A stretch of DNA of 64,000 nucleotides, taken from assembly GCA_011053005.1 (NCBI GenBank), contig DRHW01000012.1:1-64000 (forward strand), written 5' to 3'. This stretch comes from Methylophaga sp. (GTDB lineage Bacteria > Pseudomonadota > Gammaproteobacteria > Nitrosococcales > Methylophagaceae). A program made the position numbers and the translations under genes. Shown here piece after piece: positions 1 through 7,413 of the stretch (position 1 is its first letter; the number at the start of each line of letters is the position of its first letter). The notes beneath the pieces were generated by a model. That model was not told where the DNA came from. It searched no databases and worked only from the letters and a program-made list of their open reading frames with translations.

Positions 1-868
1 GTGTTAGTTCGACACCCGCCAATGCACCGGTCACCACCAGTGCCATAATCAGGCCGGCAAGGATTGCAGGACACGAGAATAGTGACAGATCAAGCATCGG
101 CATCTTCGAACGTAATTGCTGACGCACGAAGAGTGCCAGTAATCCCAGACCGAGGAGCAGTATCACTAGCGTAATAGCAAGCGACTGCTTCGCACTGACA
201 CCAGACTTAATGCCATACACCAGCAAAAGTATCCCGCTGACGAGCACCAACGCCTGCCCCAACGGCCAGCTTCCTTGTGTCGTTTTCTCTGTGCCTGGCA
301 ACAAGAGGTACACCAACGGTGCAACCACCAACATAATCGGTACATTGATTAGAAAGGCCGACCCCCACCAGAAATACTCGAGCAGCGCCCCGCCGATCAG
401 CGGCCCGAGTGCCGCGCCGGCAGCGCCAACCATGCCCCATAGTCCAAGTGCCATGGCGCGTTCGCCTGCGTCCTCGAACGTACGACGGATTATGCCCAAC
501 AAACACGGCATGATCATCGAGCCGCCCAGAGCCAGCAGCACCCGAGCTCCGATTAGCATAGCTGGGGTCGATGCGAAGGCAGCCAGCAACGAGGCGAAAC
601 CGAACACGATCAAGCCGATGAGCAACACGCGGCGATTACCGATTCGATCAGCCAGAGTGCCCATTGGCACCAGCAGTCCCGCCATCAGCAGCGGGTAGAT
701 ATCGATGATCCACAGCACTTCATTGGCTGAAGCACCAAGCGCCAGAGTCAGCGAGGGTACGGCGATGTGCAGGATGGTCATGTCGATGACCACCGGCAGG
801 AAGGCCAGCATGACTGCCAGCAGGATCAGCCAGCGACGAGGGATGACAAAACGCATGGATAGACTCAT
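1..868 (-). CDS. MFS drug exporter, SmvA/EmrB-like (DHA2), truncated by the window edge
   Basis: The minus frame stays open from an ATG at 868 to the left edge, giving about 289 residues without a stop; the 3' part lies outside. The protein starts MSLSMRFVIPRRWLILLAVM and continues with hydrophobic helices. Family hallmarks visible are VIDMTILHIAVPSL in helix 1, LWIIDIYPLLMAG in helix 2, the loop GTLADRIGNRRVLL (MFS motif A) and GAAGAALGPLIGG in helix 5 (antiporter motif C). The family has 14 transmembrane segments and exports quaternary ammonium compounds and methyl viologen; the exact substrate here is unknown. Codons are clearly GC-rich compared with all neighbours, which suggests transfer from a high-GC donor. 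A REP-like repeat begins about 13 bases upstream, so the native promoter region appears lost. A second ATG at 856 is possible. Confidence 0.85.
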   Translation of the reverse strand, partial: MSLSMRFVIPRRWLILLAVMLAFLPVVIDMTILHIAVPSLTLALGASANEVLWIIDIYPLLMAGLLVPMGTLADRIGNRRVLLIGLIVFGFASLLAAFASTPAMLIGARVLLALGGSMIMPCLLGIIRRTFEDAGERAMALGLWGMVGAAGAALGPLIGGALLEYFWWGSAFLINVPIMLVVAPLVYLLLPGTEKTTQGSWPLGQALVLVSGILLLVYGIKSGVSAKQSLAITLVILLLGLGLLALFVRQQLRSKMPMLDLSLFSCPAILAGLIMALVVTGALAGVELT

Positions 869-881
869 GGGCAAACGTGGA

Positions 882-972
882 CTGACTCTTTTGATTTCTC
901 AAGCCGGTATGATTTCATTTTCAATCTAGTTTGACCCTTTGATTTGCAATCCAGTCTGACTGCATTGATTTA
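882..972. repeat. REP/MITE-like repeat, family A, copy 1
   Basis: Imperfect copy of an element of about 75-90 bp found also at 8941, 9348 and 10596. Shared blocks are CTTTTGATTTCTC near the left end, GATTTCATTTTCAATC in the middle and a GTCTGAC..ATTGATTT right end. This copy carries a small internal duplication of the right end. It separates the GC-rich exporter from the AT-rich cassette genes. Confidence 0.7.
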
Positions 973-984
973 AACTTGTTGAAT

Positions 985-1449
985 CTATTCTTTAACTACT
1001 TTTTTTACTGAATCCGCTTTAGAAGATGTCGAGCCCACTTTACGCCAAGCTTCATATTCTTCGCTATTGATCCACGTTACACCAATATATTCTTCCCATC
1101 GCTCGAAGTCTGCACTTCGATAGCTTCCACCACCACAGCCACCTGCACCAAATGTCATTTCACATACATTTAAAATAATGTATTCGCCATCGTATTGAAG
1201 CGGACCAACATTATTGCAAGTGGCTAAAAAACTGTATGGGACTTCAAAAATGATGCTTTCCGTTTTAACACCACCACTATTTGTAACCCGTGTGATAGAG
1301 CAGGTTCCAGCATAAAATGCATCATTGCCGATAATAATATCTGGCTTTAAATTCGCCCACCATACTGTTGGCAAAGGCTCTTTCTCTACCTCACCACAAC
1401 CGAGAGTGAGCGTAGCGCACGCCATTAAAATGAACAGTAATCGAACCAT
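985..1449 (-). CDS. Small lipoprotein of unknown function
   Basis: 154 residues with a typical lipoprotein signal: start MVRLLFILMACATLTLGCG, lipobox LTLGC with the lipidated cysteine at residue 18. The mature part has several cysteines (residues about 50, 79, 97 and 105) and a glycine-rich stretch GAGGCGGGSY, and ends in a charged lysine-rich tail. I recognise no family. It is the leftmost minus-strand gene of the cassette region and lies downstream of a half attC, so it may be a cassette gene; its own attC would be to the left, where a family A repeat now sits. Likely exported and membrane anchored; function unknown. Confidence 0.6.
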   Translation of the reverse strand: MVRLLFILMACATLTLGCGEVEKEPLPTVWWANLKPDIIIGNDAFYAGTCSITRVTNSGGVKTESIIFEVPYSFLATCNNVGPLQYDGEYIILNVCEMTFGAGGCGGGSYRSADFERWEEYIGVTWINSEEYEAWRKVGSTSSKADSVKKVVKE

Positions 1450-1579
1450 AATTTATACGTTCTCAGTTAAGGTTTTAGAGTGTCTAAAAAGACTCTCCCG
1501 TACTTTTAGGCACTTTTCTAATTTAGCCTCGCAGAGACAACGCATCACTAAACGATGAGATATTGGCGACTTTGCTGCA

Positions 1580-1635
1580 TATTTTTGGAGAAAAAGTGAG
1601 AATATTACGAAGTCCGTTTGAATGCTTTGTTAAGT
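1580..1635 (-). repeat. Half attC site behind the GNAT gene
   Basis: On the minus strand an ACTTAAC box follows the GNAT gene and leads into AAAGCATTCAAACGGACTTC, which resembles the left arm of Vibrio/Shewanella-type attC sites. I cannot find a matching right arm with a GTTRRRY box before the lipoprotein gene. Confidence 0.45.
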
Positions 1636-1638
1636 CTT

Positions 1639-2121
1639 TTATAACTTTTTTTGCCAGAATAATGCTTTACCCATAACAGGATCAAGCTCATAACCAGCAA
1701 AGCCAAATTTAATATAAGATTTTTGAGCTACTTTGTTACCTTCGAGAACTTCTAATGTTACTTTACAGCACCCTTTAGATTTTGCTATTTCTTCGACTTT
1801 TGAAAGCATTAATTGGCTTAATCCAAGTCCTCTGAACTCGTTTACCACTACTACATCATGAATATTAATGAGTGGTTTGCACTCAAAAGTGGAAAAGGCA
1901 TCAAAGCAATTTACTAAGCCTGCAGGCTTTTTATTAACGTAACAAATAATGCTGAAAGCATGAGGAAGCTTTGATAAATGGCTTGCTAAGTTTGACTTAA
2001 CTGTCTCTGACAAAGGTTGAGAACCCCCCATTTGATCTTGAGAGTAAGCATCTAGTAAATAGCCAATATCTTTTGCTTGTTCTTGATCTAAATAATTAGC
2101 AATTTTAACGTCAATATTCAT
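1639..2121 (-). CDS. GNAT-family N-acetyltransferase
   Basis: 160 residues with a single GNAT fold. Residues about 87-110 form strand 4 and the acetyl-CoA pyrophosphate loop (motif A) INIHDVVVVNEFRGLGLSQL, where RGLGLS corresponds to the usual Q/RxxGxG/A signature. The following CCKVTLEVLEGNKVAQKSYI gives the motif B region, and KFGFAGYELDP the C-terminal strand. It should transfer an acetyl group to an amine; substrate unknown. GNATs are common integron cargo. It sits between a complete attC upstream (2144-2223) and a half attC immediately after its stop, as expected for a cassette gene expressed from upstream. Confidence 0.85.
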   Translation of the reverse strand: MNIDVKIANYLDQEQAKDIGYLLDAYSQDQMGGSQPLSETVKSNLASHLSKLPHAFSIICYVNKKPAGLVNCFDAFSTFECKPLINIHDVVVVNEFRGLGLSQLMLSKVEEIAKSKGCCKVTLEVLEGNKVAQKSYIKFGFAGYELDPVMGKALFWQKKL

Positions 2122-2143
2122 TTTGATTCCTTGCTACTTTTAC

Positions 2144-2223
2144 ACTTAACGTTTCCAACATTGGCTGGAACACGCGGTCGGAAGTCCAGCACTAAAGATG
2201 CGGCATACTTGGCCTTGTTATGA
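2144..2223 (-). repeat. attC site
   Basis: Read on the minus strand: a CATAAC box, a left arm, a central palindromic part with GTGCTGGACTTCCGACCGCG opposite CCAGCCAATG, and a perfect GTTAAGT box (GTTRRRY) 22 bases before the GNAT start codon. It belongs to the HAD gene cassette. Confidence 0.7.
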
Positions 2224-2341
2224 GTTTCACACAAACTCTTGATGTTCTGGCAAATTATTGTTGATTTGATACTAAGTCACTTTTTGCTTCAGTGGCTGCG
2301 GTTTTTGCAGTCAGCTGAGATTACTTGTAAATGTTTTTTCC

Positions 2342-3007
2342 TCAGTAAAGCATTTGTATTTCTTCTAAATGAGTATCCGTAAAATCAGATAATTTTTTAA
2401 GTTTAATATGAGAGATTTGATATTTTTTATTTGTAAATTCTATAGACGGTGGAATGACTACTGTTTTCATATTTGCATGGCTTGCTGAAAGAATGCCAGA
2501 AACAGAGTCTTCAAACACAATACACTGTGACGGTTTAACATTTAATTTTTTTGCAGTAGTTAAATACACAGCGGGATCAGGCTTTCCTTTTTTTTCATCT
2601 TCTGAGGAAGAGATGGCATGAAAATAGTGAGCGATATTAAGTTTTTTTAAAACGACAGGAATCAACCTAGAAGGTGCGTTCGTTGATAGACCAATTTTAA
2701 ATTTTTTGCCTTGGAAAAAGTCTAAAATTTCTTGGACTCCTTCCATTGGCACTCCATTTACAGCAATAAGTTTTGCTACGCATTCAATAACTTCATTTTC
2801 AACTTTTTCTAAACTTTTCCCTTGCCATGGAAAATGGCGATACCAAAACTCAGTTACCTCCCTAGTAGTCATTGAAGCCGTTTGCTCTGATAGCTCATCG
2901 GAGACTTCGACACCTACAGATGAAAAAACCTGTTTTTCCGCTTCTTTCCACATGGGTTCTGAATCAATCAATGTGCCATCCATGTCAAAAATCACAGCTT
3001 GTATCAT
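2342..3007 (-). CDS. HAD-superfamily sugar-phosphatase-like hydrolase (HxpB/YniC type)
   Basis: 222 residues from the ATG at 3007. A longer frame to 3085 would read through the attC, so I reject that start. HAD motif I is AVIFDMDGTLIDSEPMW at the N terminus (nucleophile and acid D-x-D), motif II is the serine/threonine in KIGLSTNAPS, motif III the lysine in KKGKPDPAVY, and motif IV the acidic pair in CIVFEDSVSGILSA. A helical cap (C1) lies between motifs I and II. This is the beta-phosphoglucomutase/2-deoxyglucose-6-phosphatase subfamily, which dephosphorylates small sugar phosphates in the cytoplasm. The start codon lies 10 bases after the attC core box, typical of a cassette gene. Confidence 0.85.
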   Translation of the reverse strand: MIQAVIFDMDGTLIDSEPMWKEAEKQVFSSVGVEVSDELSEQTASMTTREVTEFWYRHFPWQGKSLEKVENEVIECVAKLIAVNGVPMEGVQEILDFFQGKKFKIGLSTNAPSRLIPVVLKKLNIAHYFHAISSSEDEKKGKPDPAVYLTTAKKLNVKPSQCIVFEDSVSGILSASHANMKTVVIPPSIEFTNKKYQISHIKLKKLSDFTDTHLEEIQMLY

Positions 3008-3016
3008 ATTTTTTCC

Positions 3017-3074
3017 ATTTAACGCCTTGCTCAGCGACAACGGTATCGAGTCGGTGTGCAGCAATTCATTATGT
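3017..3074 (-). repeat. attC site, 58 bp
   Basis: Minus strand: ACATAAT box overlapping the stop of the NTF2-like gene, then GAATTGCTGCACACCGACTC pairing with GTTGTCGCTGAGCAAGGC, then a GTTAAAT box (GTTRRRY) just before the HAD start. Length and layout match classical 59-base elements. Confidence 0.75.
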
Positions 3075-3455
3075 ATCTTTACCAATTATTTCATGACCAT
3101 AAGAATTATCTATCGAGCATAGCCAAACACCTTTTGAATTTTTCGTAAAAACGTAGGTAGCTTTACGAATTACGGCTGGATAATTCGGTGCTGATACCAC
3201 CGTGTTTGCAAGCACTAAAGCTGTATCCCCCGTTTCCAGAATCTCTAAACCTTGTTGCTCTATTTGTAATCCATTTTTGAAATAAACGGCGATAGCTTCA
3301 AATGCCTTACGAATAGCTATCTTACCTACTGCATTTTTGCCAGGTTCAATGACCAAAACAGCATCATCGGTATAGATACCCATTAAAGTATCAAAATCCT
3401 CGGCGATTATTGCACTGTCAGCCTTTTTAATTTGTTCAATTATCGAATGGGTCAT
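3069..3455 (-). CDS. SnoaL/NTF2-like protein (DUF4440/SgcJ type)
   Basis: 128 residues forming one NTF2-like alpha+beta barrel: an N-terminal helical part with FDTLMGIYTDDAVLVIEPG, the characteristic KNAVGKIAIRKAFEAI segment, and C-terminal strands ending RKATYVFTKNSKGVWLCSID. Such proteins are ketosteroid-isomerase-like cytoplasmic proteins, some with isomerase or hydrolase activity, many without known ligand. The stop codon lies inside the left box of the attC at 3017-3074, so this is a cassette gene. The site on its 5' side is not clear. Confidence 0.75.
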   Translation of the reverse strand: MTHSIIEQIKKADSAIIAEDFDTLMGIYTDDAVLVIEPGKNAVGKIAIRKAFEAIAVYFKNGLQIEQQGLEILETGDTALVLANTVVSAPNYPAVIRKATYVFTKNSKGVWLCSIDNSYGHEIIGKDT

Positions 3456-3610
3456 AAATTCTCGTATATCAATTAACAGAGTCAGAGCAGCGTGTAATCT
3501 AATAGATACATCGGCAGATTAGCTTAATCGTTGATTTCTTGAGGAACAAGTGCCAAGCCGTGTATTGCTAGTCTTGCTTAACATATTGATAGCGTAGTGT
3601 TGAAAAACAC

Positions 3611-3754
3611 TTAAAAACCATTACCGGTCAGCGCCAACACACCCTGAATGATCAAGTAGCTCGCAACGATATAGTTGAGAAGCTTGGGGAATACAAGGAT
3701 AGCGATGCCTGCTGCGAGTGAGATCAGGGGAGCAAGTTCTAGATGTAGTGTCAT
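3611..3754 (-). CDS. DUF3096-family small membrane protein (47 aa)
   Basis: A 47-residue frame starting MTLHLELAPLISLAAG and ending VLALTGNGF. It is preceded by a strong ribosome binding site GGAGG eight bases before the ATG. The body consists of two short hydrophobic segments around a conserved PKLLNYIVASYLIIQG centre, which matches what I know of DUF3096 proteins. Probably a small inner-membrane protein; function unknown. No attC adjoins it directly. Confidence 0.8.
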   Translation of the reverse strand: MTLHLELAPLISLAAGIAILVFPKLLNYIVASYLIIQGVLALTGNGF

Positions 3755-3989
3755 GTTGAGAGCCTCCTAAGGCTTAAATTAATAGTAAATTAAAGGGTTA
3801 ATATGAGTATCATTTTCTGGGGTAACTTCGACACATAACGCGCCAAGCAGACCATTTTGTAAGTATTTTAGCCGAAGACCCGCGAGCAATATTCCCGCTG
3901 ACTTCATTTAAGTTTCCATTCTTTATCATAACGCCCTGTTCAACAGGCAATTGAAACGCAGCGTAAATTTATCTATTGCAGCTGCTTTT

Positions 3990-4243
3990 TTATAAGTAGT
4001 TTACTCGATACTTCACTTGAATGAAGTCATTTGCAAAGGCTGTTGCCTCAGATTCCAACAATCTGATTTGATTGTCGAGTTTTCCAAAAAGAGAGAGACC
4101 ATCCCCTAATAAAACGGGTGCCCTAGTTATGGTCATTTCATCAATGAAGTGATGATTAAGAAATGAAGTAATTGTATAGCCACCATCAATATAGGCGTGA
4201 TTAAAACTGTCTACCGACGTCGAGATTTTTATAGACGTTGATG
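3990..4243 (-). pseudogene. C-terminal fragment of a RibD_C/dihydrofolate-reductase-like protein
   Basis: The minus strand encodes about 84 residues of a RibD C-terminal-domain protein, with HAYIDGGYTITSFLNH followed by DEMTITRAPVLLGDGLSLFG and a regular stop at 3990. In this family HxYIDGG and the LLGxGxxLF segment close the NADPH-binding fold. The frame runs into a TGA at about 4244 and the N-terminal two thirds is absent, so this is a remnant. Confidence 0.75.
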
Positions 4244-4257
4244 TTCATACCGTCATT

Positions 4258-5736
4258 TCAAGCTAGCTTCTCCTGGATGGCTTCATCTTTTCTATTTAGA
4301 CACCGCCCTCTCGGCTCATCCCCCTCATAGAGCACAATGTCGGAGTGTAGAAACTGGGCAGCTTCTGCTGAATCCTTAACTTTGATAGCACTACGTTGTA
4401 ACATTTCTGATTCAAACTCAGTTAACACACTTTCCCTTATGCCAACGTCACGCCATTGAGATAAGGGTCTGCATCCTATGGATATCCCACGAGCCAGCGC
4501 CACGGCATCTAGTAGGGCTTGATTCGCGCCCTGTCCTTTGAATGGACTCATCGGGTGAGCCGCATCGCCAATTAACGTTACTTTAGCCCCTTTTTCCAAT
4601 AATTCTGAAGTCAGTAATTCTCGGTCATACACTGGATAACCAGACACCATCGCATCCTGAGTTGCCGATAAAATTTGAGGGACAGGAGCATGCCACGGTG
4701 TTCTTCGACATGCTTCTTCCTTAAGTGCTTTAGCGCCTAGTTCACTCAATGCCTTTGCCTCATCTTCTGGCATTGGGAAGCTGAGCTGCCACATTACAGA
4801 ATCAGATGTATAAGGCATGATGTAGATCCGCTCATTGCCGTTAGCGGTTTGAAATACTGTCGCCGAGTCCAGCAAATCACTATCAATACCATCGAGATCA
4901 GCCAAAGTGCAAATACCCAAGATCACAATACAACCTAGGTAACGTAAAGGAGTGACATCTTCGCCAATCAGCAAGCTTCGCACCACGCTACGAATACCAT
5001 CTGCGCCCACAACTAGATCTGCCTTGGCATGTTTTATCTCACCATTCACTTGAAAGCTAAGATCAACACCTTCATCCTCACATTCCTTAAAATCAACTAA
5101 CGGATGATTCCAGTGTATCGCATCATGTCCACCAAGTTGTTCAAGTAGCGCAAAACGCAAAGACTGACGAGCAATATGCACATTGGTTCGCTTCGGCGCT
5201 GTTTTCTCACCAGAGTGCAACCACTTTCTCATGCCCCATTCACCGACCACTTTTCCTGCTGTGGTATGAACCACATGTCTTGTAGATATCACCCCTTCTG
5301 CTAACGAGAAAATGCCCAATCCCTCAATAGCTCTGGTCGCTTGCTGCAAGGTGAGGCCATAACCTTGAGCTCGAGCATCGAAACCACTATCACGCTCATA
5401 AAGCGTAAAAGGAATTCCACGGTGCAAACAAGCCACAGCCAGAGCGACACCGCCAATACCACCACCAATAATAGCAATGTGAGGGTAGATTTCTGTATCT
5501 GCTACAGGATGATTAGCAGCAGGAATTAAGCCTGAGCCAGCACAATTCAAGCATAATTCGAGGTGACGCTTAGGAGGAACTGGCGCCGTTCCATCACCCT
5601 TATTTTTTTCAAATTCATCCATTTCTTTCTGGAATTGCAGTCGCACGGCCTTACGGAGCCGCCTACTTGTTCTGCCAAGGCCCCGACATTTTCGACAAAT
5701 AGTCCAACTACCTGTTTCATTTTCCACTTTTTTCAC
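4258..5736 (-). CDS. FAD-dependent aromatic-ring-type monooxygenase with an N-terminal CxxCxGxG zinc motif pair
   Basis: 492 residues. From about residue 86 there is a class A flavoprotein monooxygenase: dinucleotide motif IAIIGGGIGGVALAVAC, the DG motif in LVVGADGIRSVVRSLL, and the GD motif VTLIGDAAHPMSPFKGQGAN. These bind FAD and NAD(P)H, and the family hydroxylates aromatic or other ring substrates. The first 75 residues are unusual: two DnaJ-type motifs, CRKCRGLG and CLNCAGSG, separated by a charged linker, which could bind one zinc ion. The substrate is unknown. It lies within the accessory region but has no attC directly beside it, and codon use looks less AT-rich than the cassettes. 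A degraded reductase gene lies just downstream. Confidence 0.85.
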   Translation of the reverse strand: MKKVENETGSWTICRKCRGLGRTSRRLRKAVRLQFQKEMDEFEKNKGDGTAPVPPKRHLELCLNCAGSGLIPAANHPVADTEIYPHIAIIGGGIGGVALAVACLHRGIPFTLYERDSGFDARAQGYGLTLQQATRAIEGLGIFSLAEGVISTRHVVHTTAGKVVGEWGMRKWLHSGEKTAPKRTNVHIARQSLRFALLEQLGGHDAIHWNHPLVDFKECEDEGVDLSFQVNGEIKHAKADLVVGADGIRSVVRSLLIGEDVTPLRYLGCIVILGICTLADLDGIDSDLLDSATVFQTANGNERIYIMPYTSDSVMWQLSFPMPEDEAKALSELGAKALKEEACRRTPWHAPVPQILSATQDAMVSGYPVYDRELLTSELLEKGAKVTLIGDAAHPMSPFKGQGANQALLDAVALARGISIGCRPLSQWRDVGIRESVLTEFESEMLQRSAIKVKDSAEAAQFLHSDIVLYEGDEPRGRCLNRKDEAIQEKLA

Positions 5737-5995
5737 TTCTTCTTTAATTTAAGCTAATGATGACTTTAGTGTTCATTTCGTCACACTCGCAAAGGCGAGG
5801 ATCCATAGGCTGTGTAAGTTGCTACAGTTTGTATATTCAAGCCTGCAGGGGAATGACGGTATATTTAATCGAGAAAGTTACCTAAAATAATCTATCCCGC
5901 TTATTTGTGTCTGACTAGATCTGTGCCGACTTAATATACCTGCTGTAATTCTAAGGCGGGCTGGACCTTGATGTGTTGGTGCCTAGAATACCAAA

Positions 5996-6229
5996 CTATT
6001 TCCAACCATATAGCCAGATATCGTCGTCCTTTAAATCTGTCCATGTTATTGGAATTATCCGCTTTGTCATAACGGCTTCTATGGCGCATGAGACAACCTG
6101 ATTTTCTTCATCAAATTGAATTTCGGTAACCATAAAGTGCACTTCCTTATTAGCAGGGTGAACCGCAGTCCATTTGCTATTAAGTAACTTTTTTGGATTA
6201 ATTTTATTCACTGGTACCCCAATAATCAC
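5996..6229 (-). CDS. TIGR02450/DUF2389 tryptophan-rich small protein
   Basis: 77 residues. The start region INPKKLLNSKWTAVHPANKE, the middle HFMVTEIQFDEE, and the end WTDLKDDDIWLYGW follow the pattern of the conserved TIGR02450 family: KLL-SKWTAV near the N terminus, then hydrophobic strands and tryptophans near the C terminus. Cytoplasmic, no known function; usually a single gene in marine gammaproteobacteria. It points away from the plus-strand ygi operon. No attC is seen beside it, so probably a resident gene rather than cassette cargo. Confidence 0.75.
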   Translation of the reverse strand: MIIGVPVNKINPKKLLNSKWTAVHPANKEVHFMVTEIQFDEENQVVSCAIEAVMTKRIIPITWTDLKDDDIWLYGWK

Positions 6230-6395
6230 ACTGTAATTTTTTTAAATACCGAAGATAGCGCCAGACCCTAACCCTATTGATTCATCATACCGCTACAACT
6301 TATGGCTAACAAATAAGCTAGCCAATAATTACCTCGAGTCGTTTATACCTTATATAATCAGTCACAATTTCTCATTTGTGTATTAAGGATTGATT

Positions 6396-6803
6396 ATGTT
6401 GGACGTGCTACTGCCTACTTTAGGTAATTTTTTAGCTCATTTTATGTTGGCGTTAGTGTTGCTGATTGTGTTTAAGTTTGTCTATGCCTTTATCACGCCA
6501 CATGATGAATGGGCATTGATTCGTAATAACAATCTCGCAGCGTCTATTGGTTTTGCAGGGGCTATTTTAGGCTTTGCGTTGGCCTTAGCCGGTGTTATTA
6601 GTAACTCAATCAATTTAATTGATTTTGCCGTGTGGAGTGTCATCGCCTTAATTGCTCAACTAACCGCTTTTGCCATTGTTCGCTTTGTATTTATGCCTCA
6701 AGTCGTTAGCCGAATTGAACAAGGTGAAATCAGTGCTGGCGTGATGTTAGCGGTAACCAGTGTCGCTGTAGGTCTACTTAATGCCGCTTGCATGACATAT
6801 TAA
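6396..6803 (+). CDS. DUF350 (YjfL/UPF0719) inner-membrane protein
   Basis: 135 residues from the ATG at 6396, with AAGGA six bases ahead; a TTG at 6390 is less likely. Four hydrophobic helices are evident: FLAHFMLALVLLIVFKFVYAF, SIGFAGAILGFALALAGVI, WSVIALIAQLTAFAIVRFVF and AGVMLAVTSVAVGLLNAACM. NNLAASIGFAGA before helix 2 is the family signature. In Enterobacteria yjfL lies with yjfC/yjfM, paralogues of ygiC/ygiB, and the same trio is seen here in one direction. The DUF350 role is unknown. Confidence 0.85.
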   Translation: MLDVLLPTLGNFLAHFMLALVLLIVFKFVYAFITPHDEWALIRNNNLAASIGFAGAILGFALALAGVISNSINLIDFAVWSVIALIAQLTAFAIVRFVFMPQVVSRIEQGEISAGVMLAVTSVAVGLLNAACMTY

Positions 6804-6816
6804 TAGGAGCAACATC

Positions 6817-7410
6817 ATGCAAAAACGTGGTCAAATTTCTAACCTAAGTCGCTTTCGTAAATATCGTGTTATCAAGCCATTAGCGCTTGCTATTTCAAGC
6901 ATTATTTTAGCCAGTTGCAGTAGTAACCAAGAAGAAGTGTATGTGGTGGAAACACCGGAAGATTGCACCTACAGAACATCCATGAGTTACGAGCAATGTG
7001 AAGTGGCCTATAAAAAAGCCTTAGCAGAAGCCGAACGTACAGGCCCTCGCTATGATTCAGCTGCCGATTGTGCTGCTGAATTTGGTAATGAACAATGTCA
7101 TCAATCTAGCTCAGGTAGTTTTTTTATGCCTTTTATGGCGGGTTGGATGGTCAGCTCAATGATGAATAATTCATCAAGACAATCTATGTTTAATCCCGTG
7201 TATAAACCACAAGCTGACCGAAGTAATTCATTTACCACTGCAACAGGTCGCCCTGTTAATTCAACAGCATTAGGTAAATTTACTGCGCCCTCTGATGCCG
7301 TTAGAAAACAAGCACCAACTGCGAATACAACACTGCGTCGTGGCGGCTTTGGAGCAATGGCAGCATCAAAATCTGCTTGGTCTGGCTCAAGTAAGTCATG
7401 GGGCGGCTAA
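6817..7410 (+). CDS. ygiB: DUF1190 (YgiB) lipoprotein-like protein
   Basis: 197 residues. An N-terminal basic stretch is followed by ALAISSIILASCSSNQEEV, a lipobox-like LASC around residue 34. A segment TYRTSMSYEQCEVAYKKALA and repeated cysteines (DCAAEFGNEQC) are typical of YgiB/DUF1190. The C-terminal half is low complexity, rich in S, G and R, ending SGSSKSWGG. It lies 13 bases after the DUF350 gene and 3 bases before ygiC. In the family it is co-conserved with the ATP-grasp protein YgiC; proposed to act at the envelope, mechanism unknown. Confidence 0.85.
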   Translation: MQKRGQISNLSRFRKYRVIKPLALAISSIILASCSSNQEEVYVVETPEDCTYRTSMSYEQCEVAYKKALAEAERTGPRYDSAADCAAEFGNEQCHQSSSGSFFMPFMAGWMVSSMMNNSSRQSMFNPVYKPQADRSNSFTTATGRPVNSTALGKFTAPSDAVRKQAPTANTTLRRGGFGAMAASKSAWSGSSKSWGG

Positions 7411-7413
7411 GCC

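Noticed and set aside
210-698. Plus-strand open frame of 162 codons
   Set aside because: It is antisense to the MFS exporter, whose minus frame has clear transporter motifs; GC-rich genes give long shadow frames.
5737-5995. Additional cassette or attC between the monooxygenase and the TIGR02450 gene
   Set aside because: No core boxes in the right order and no coding frame with a plausible start were found.
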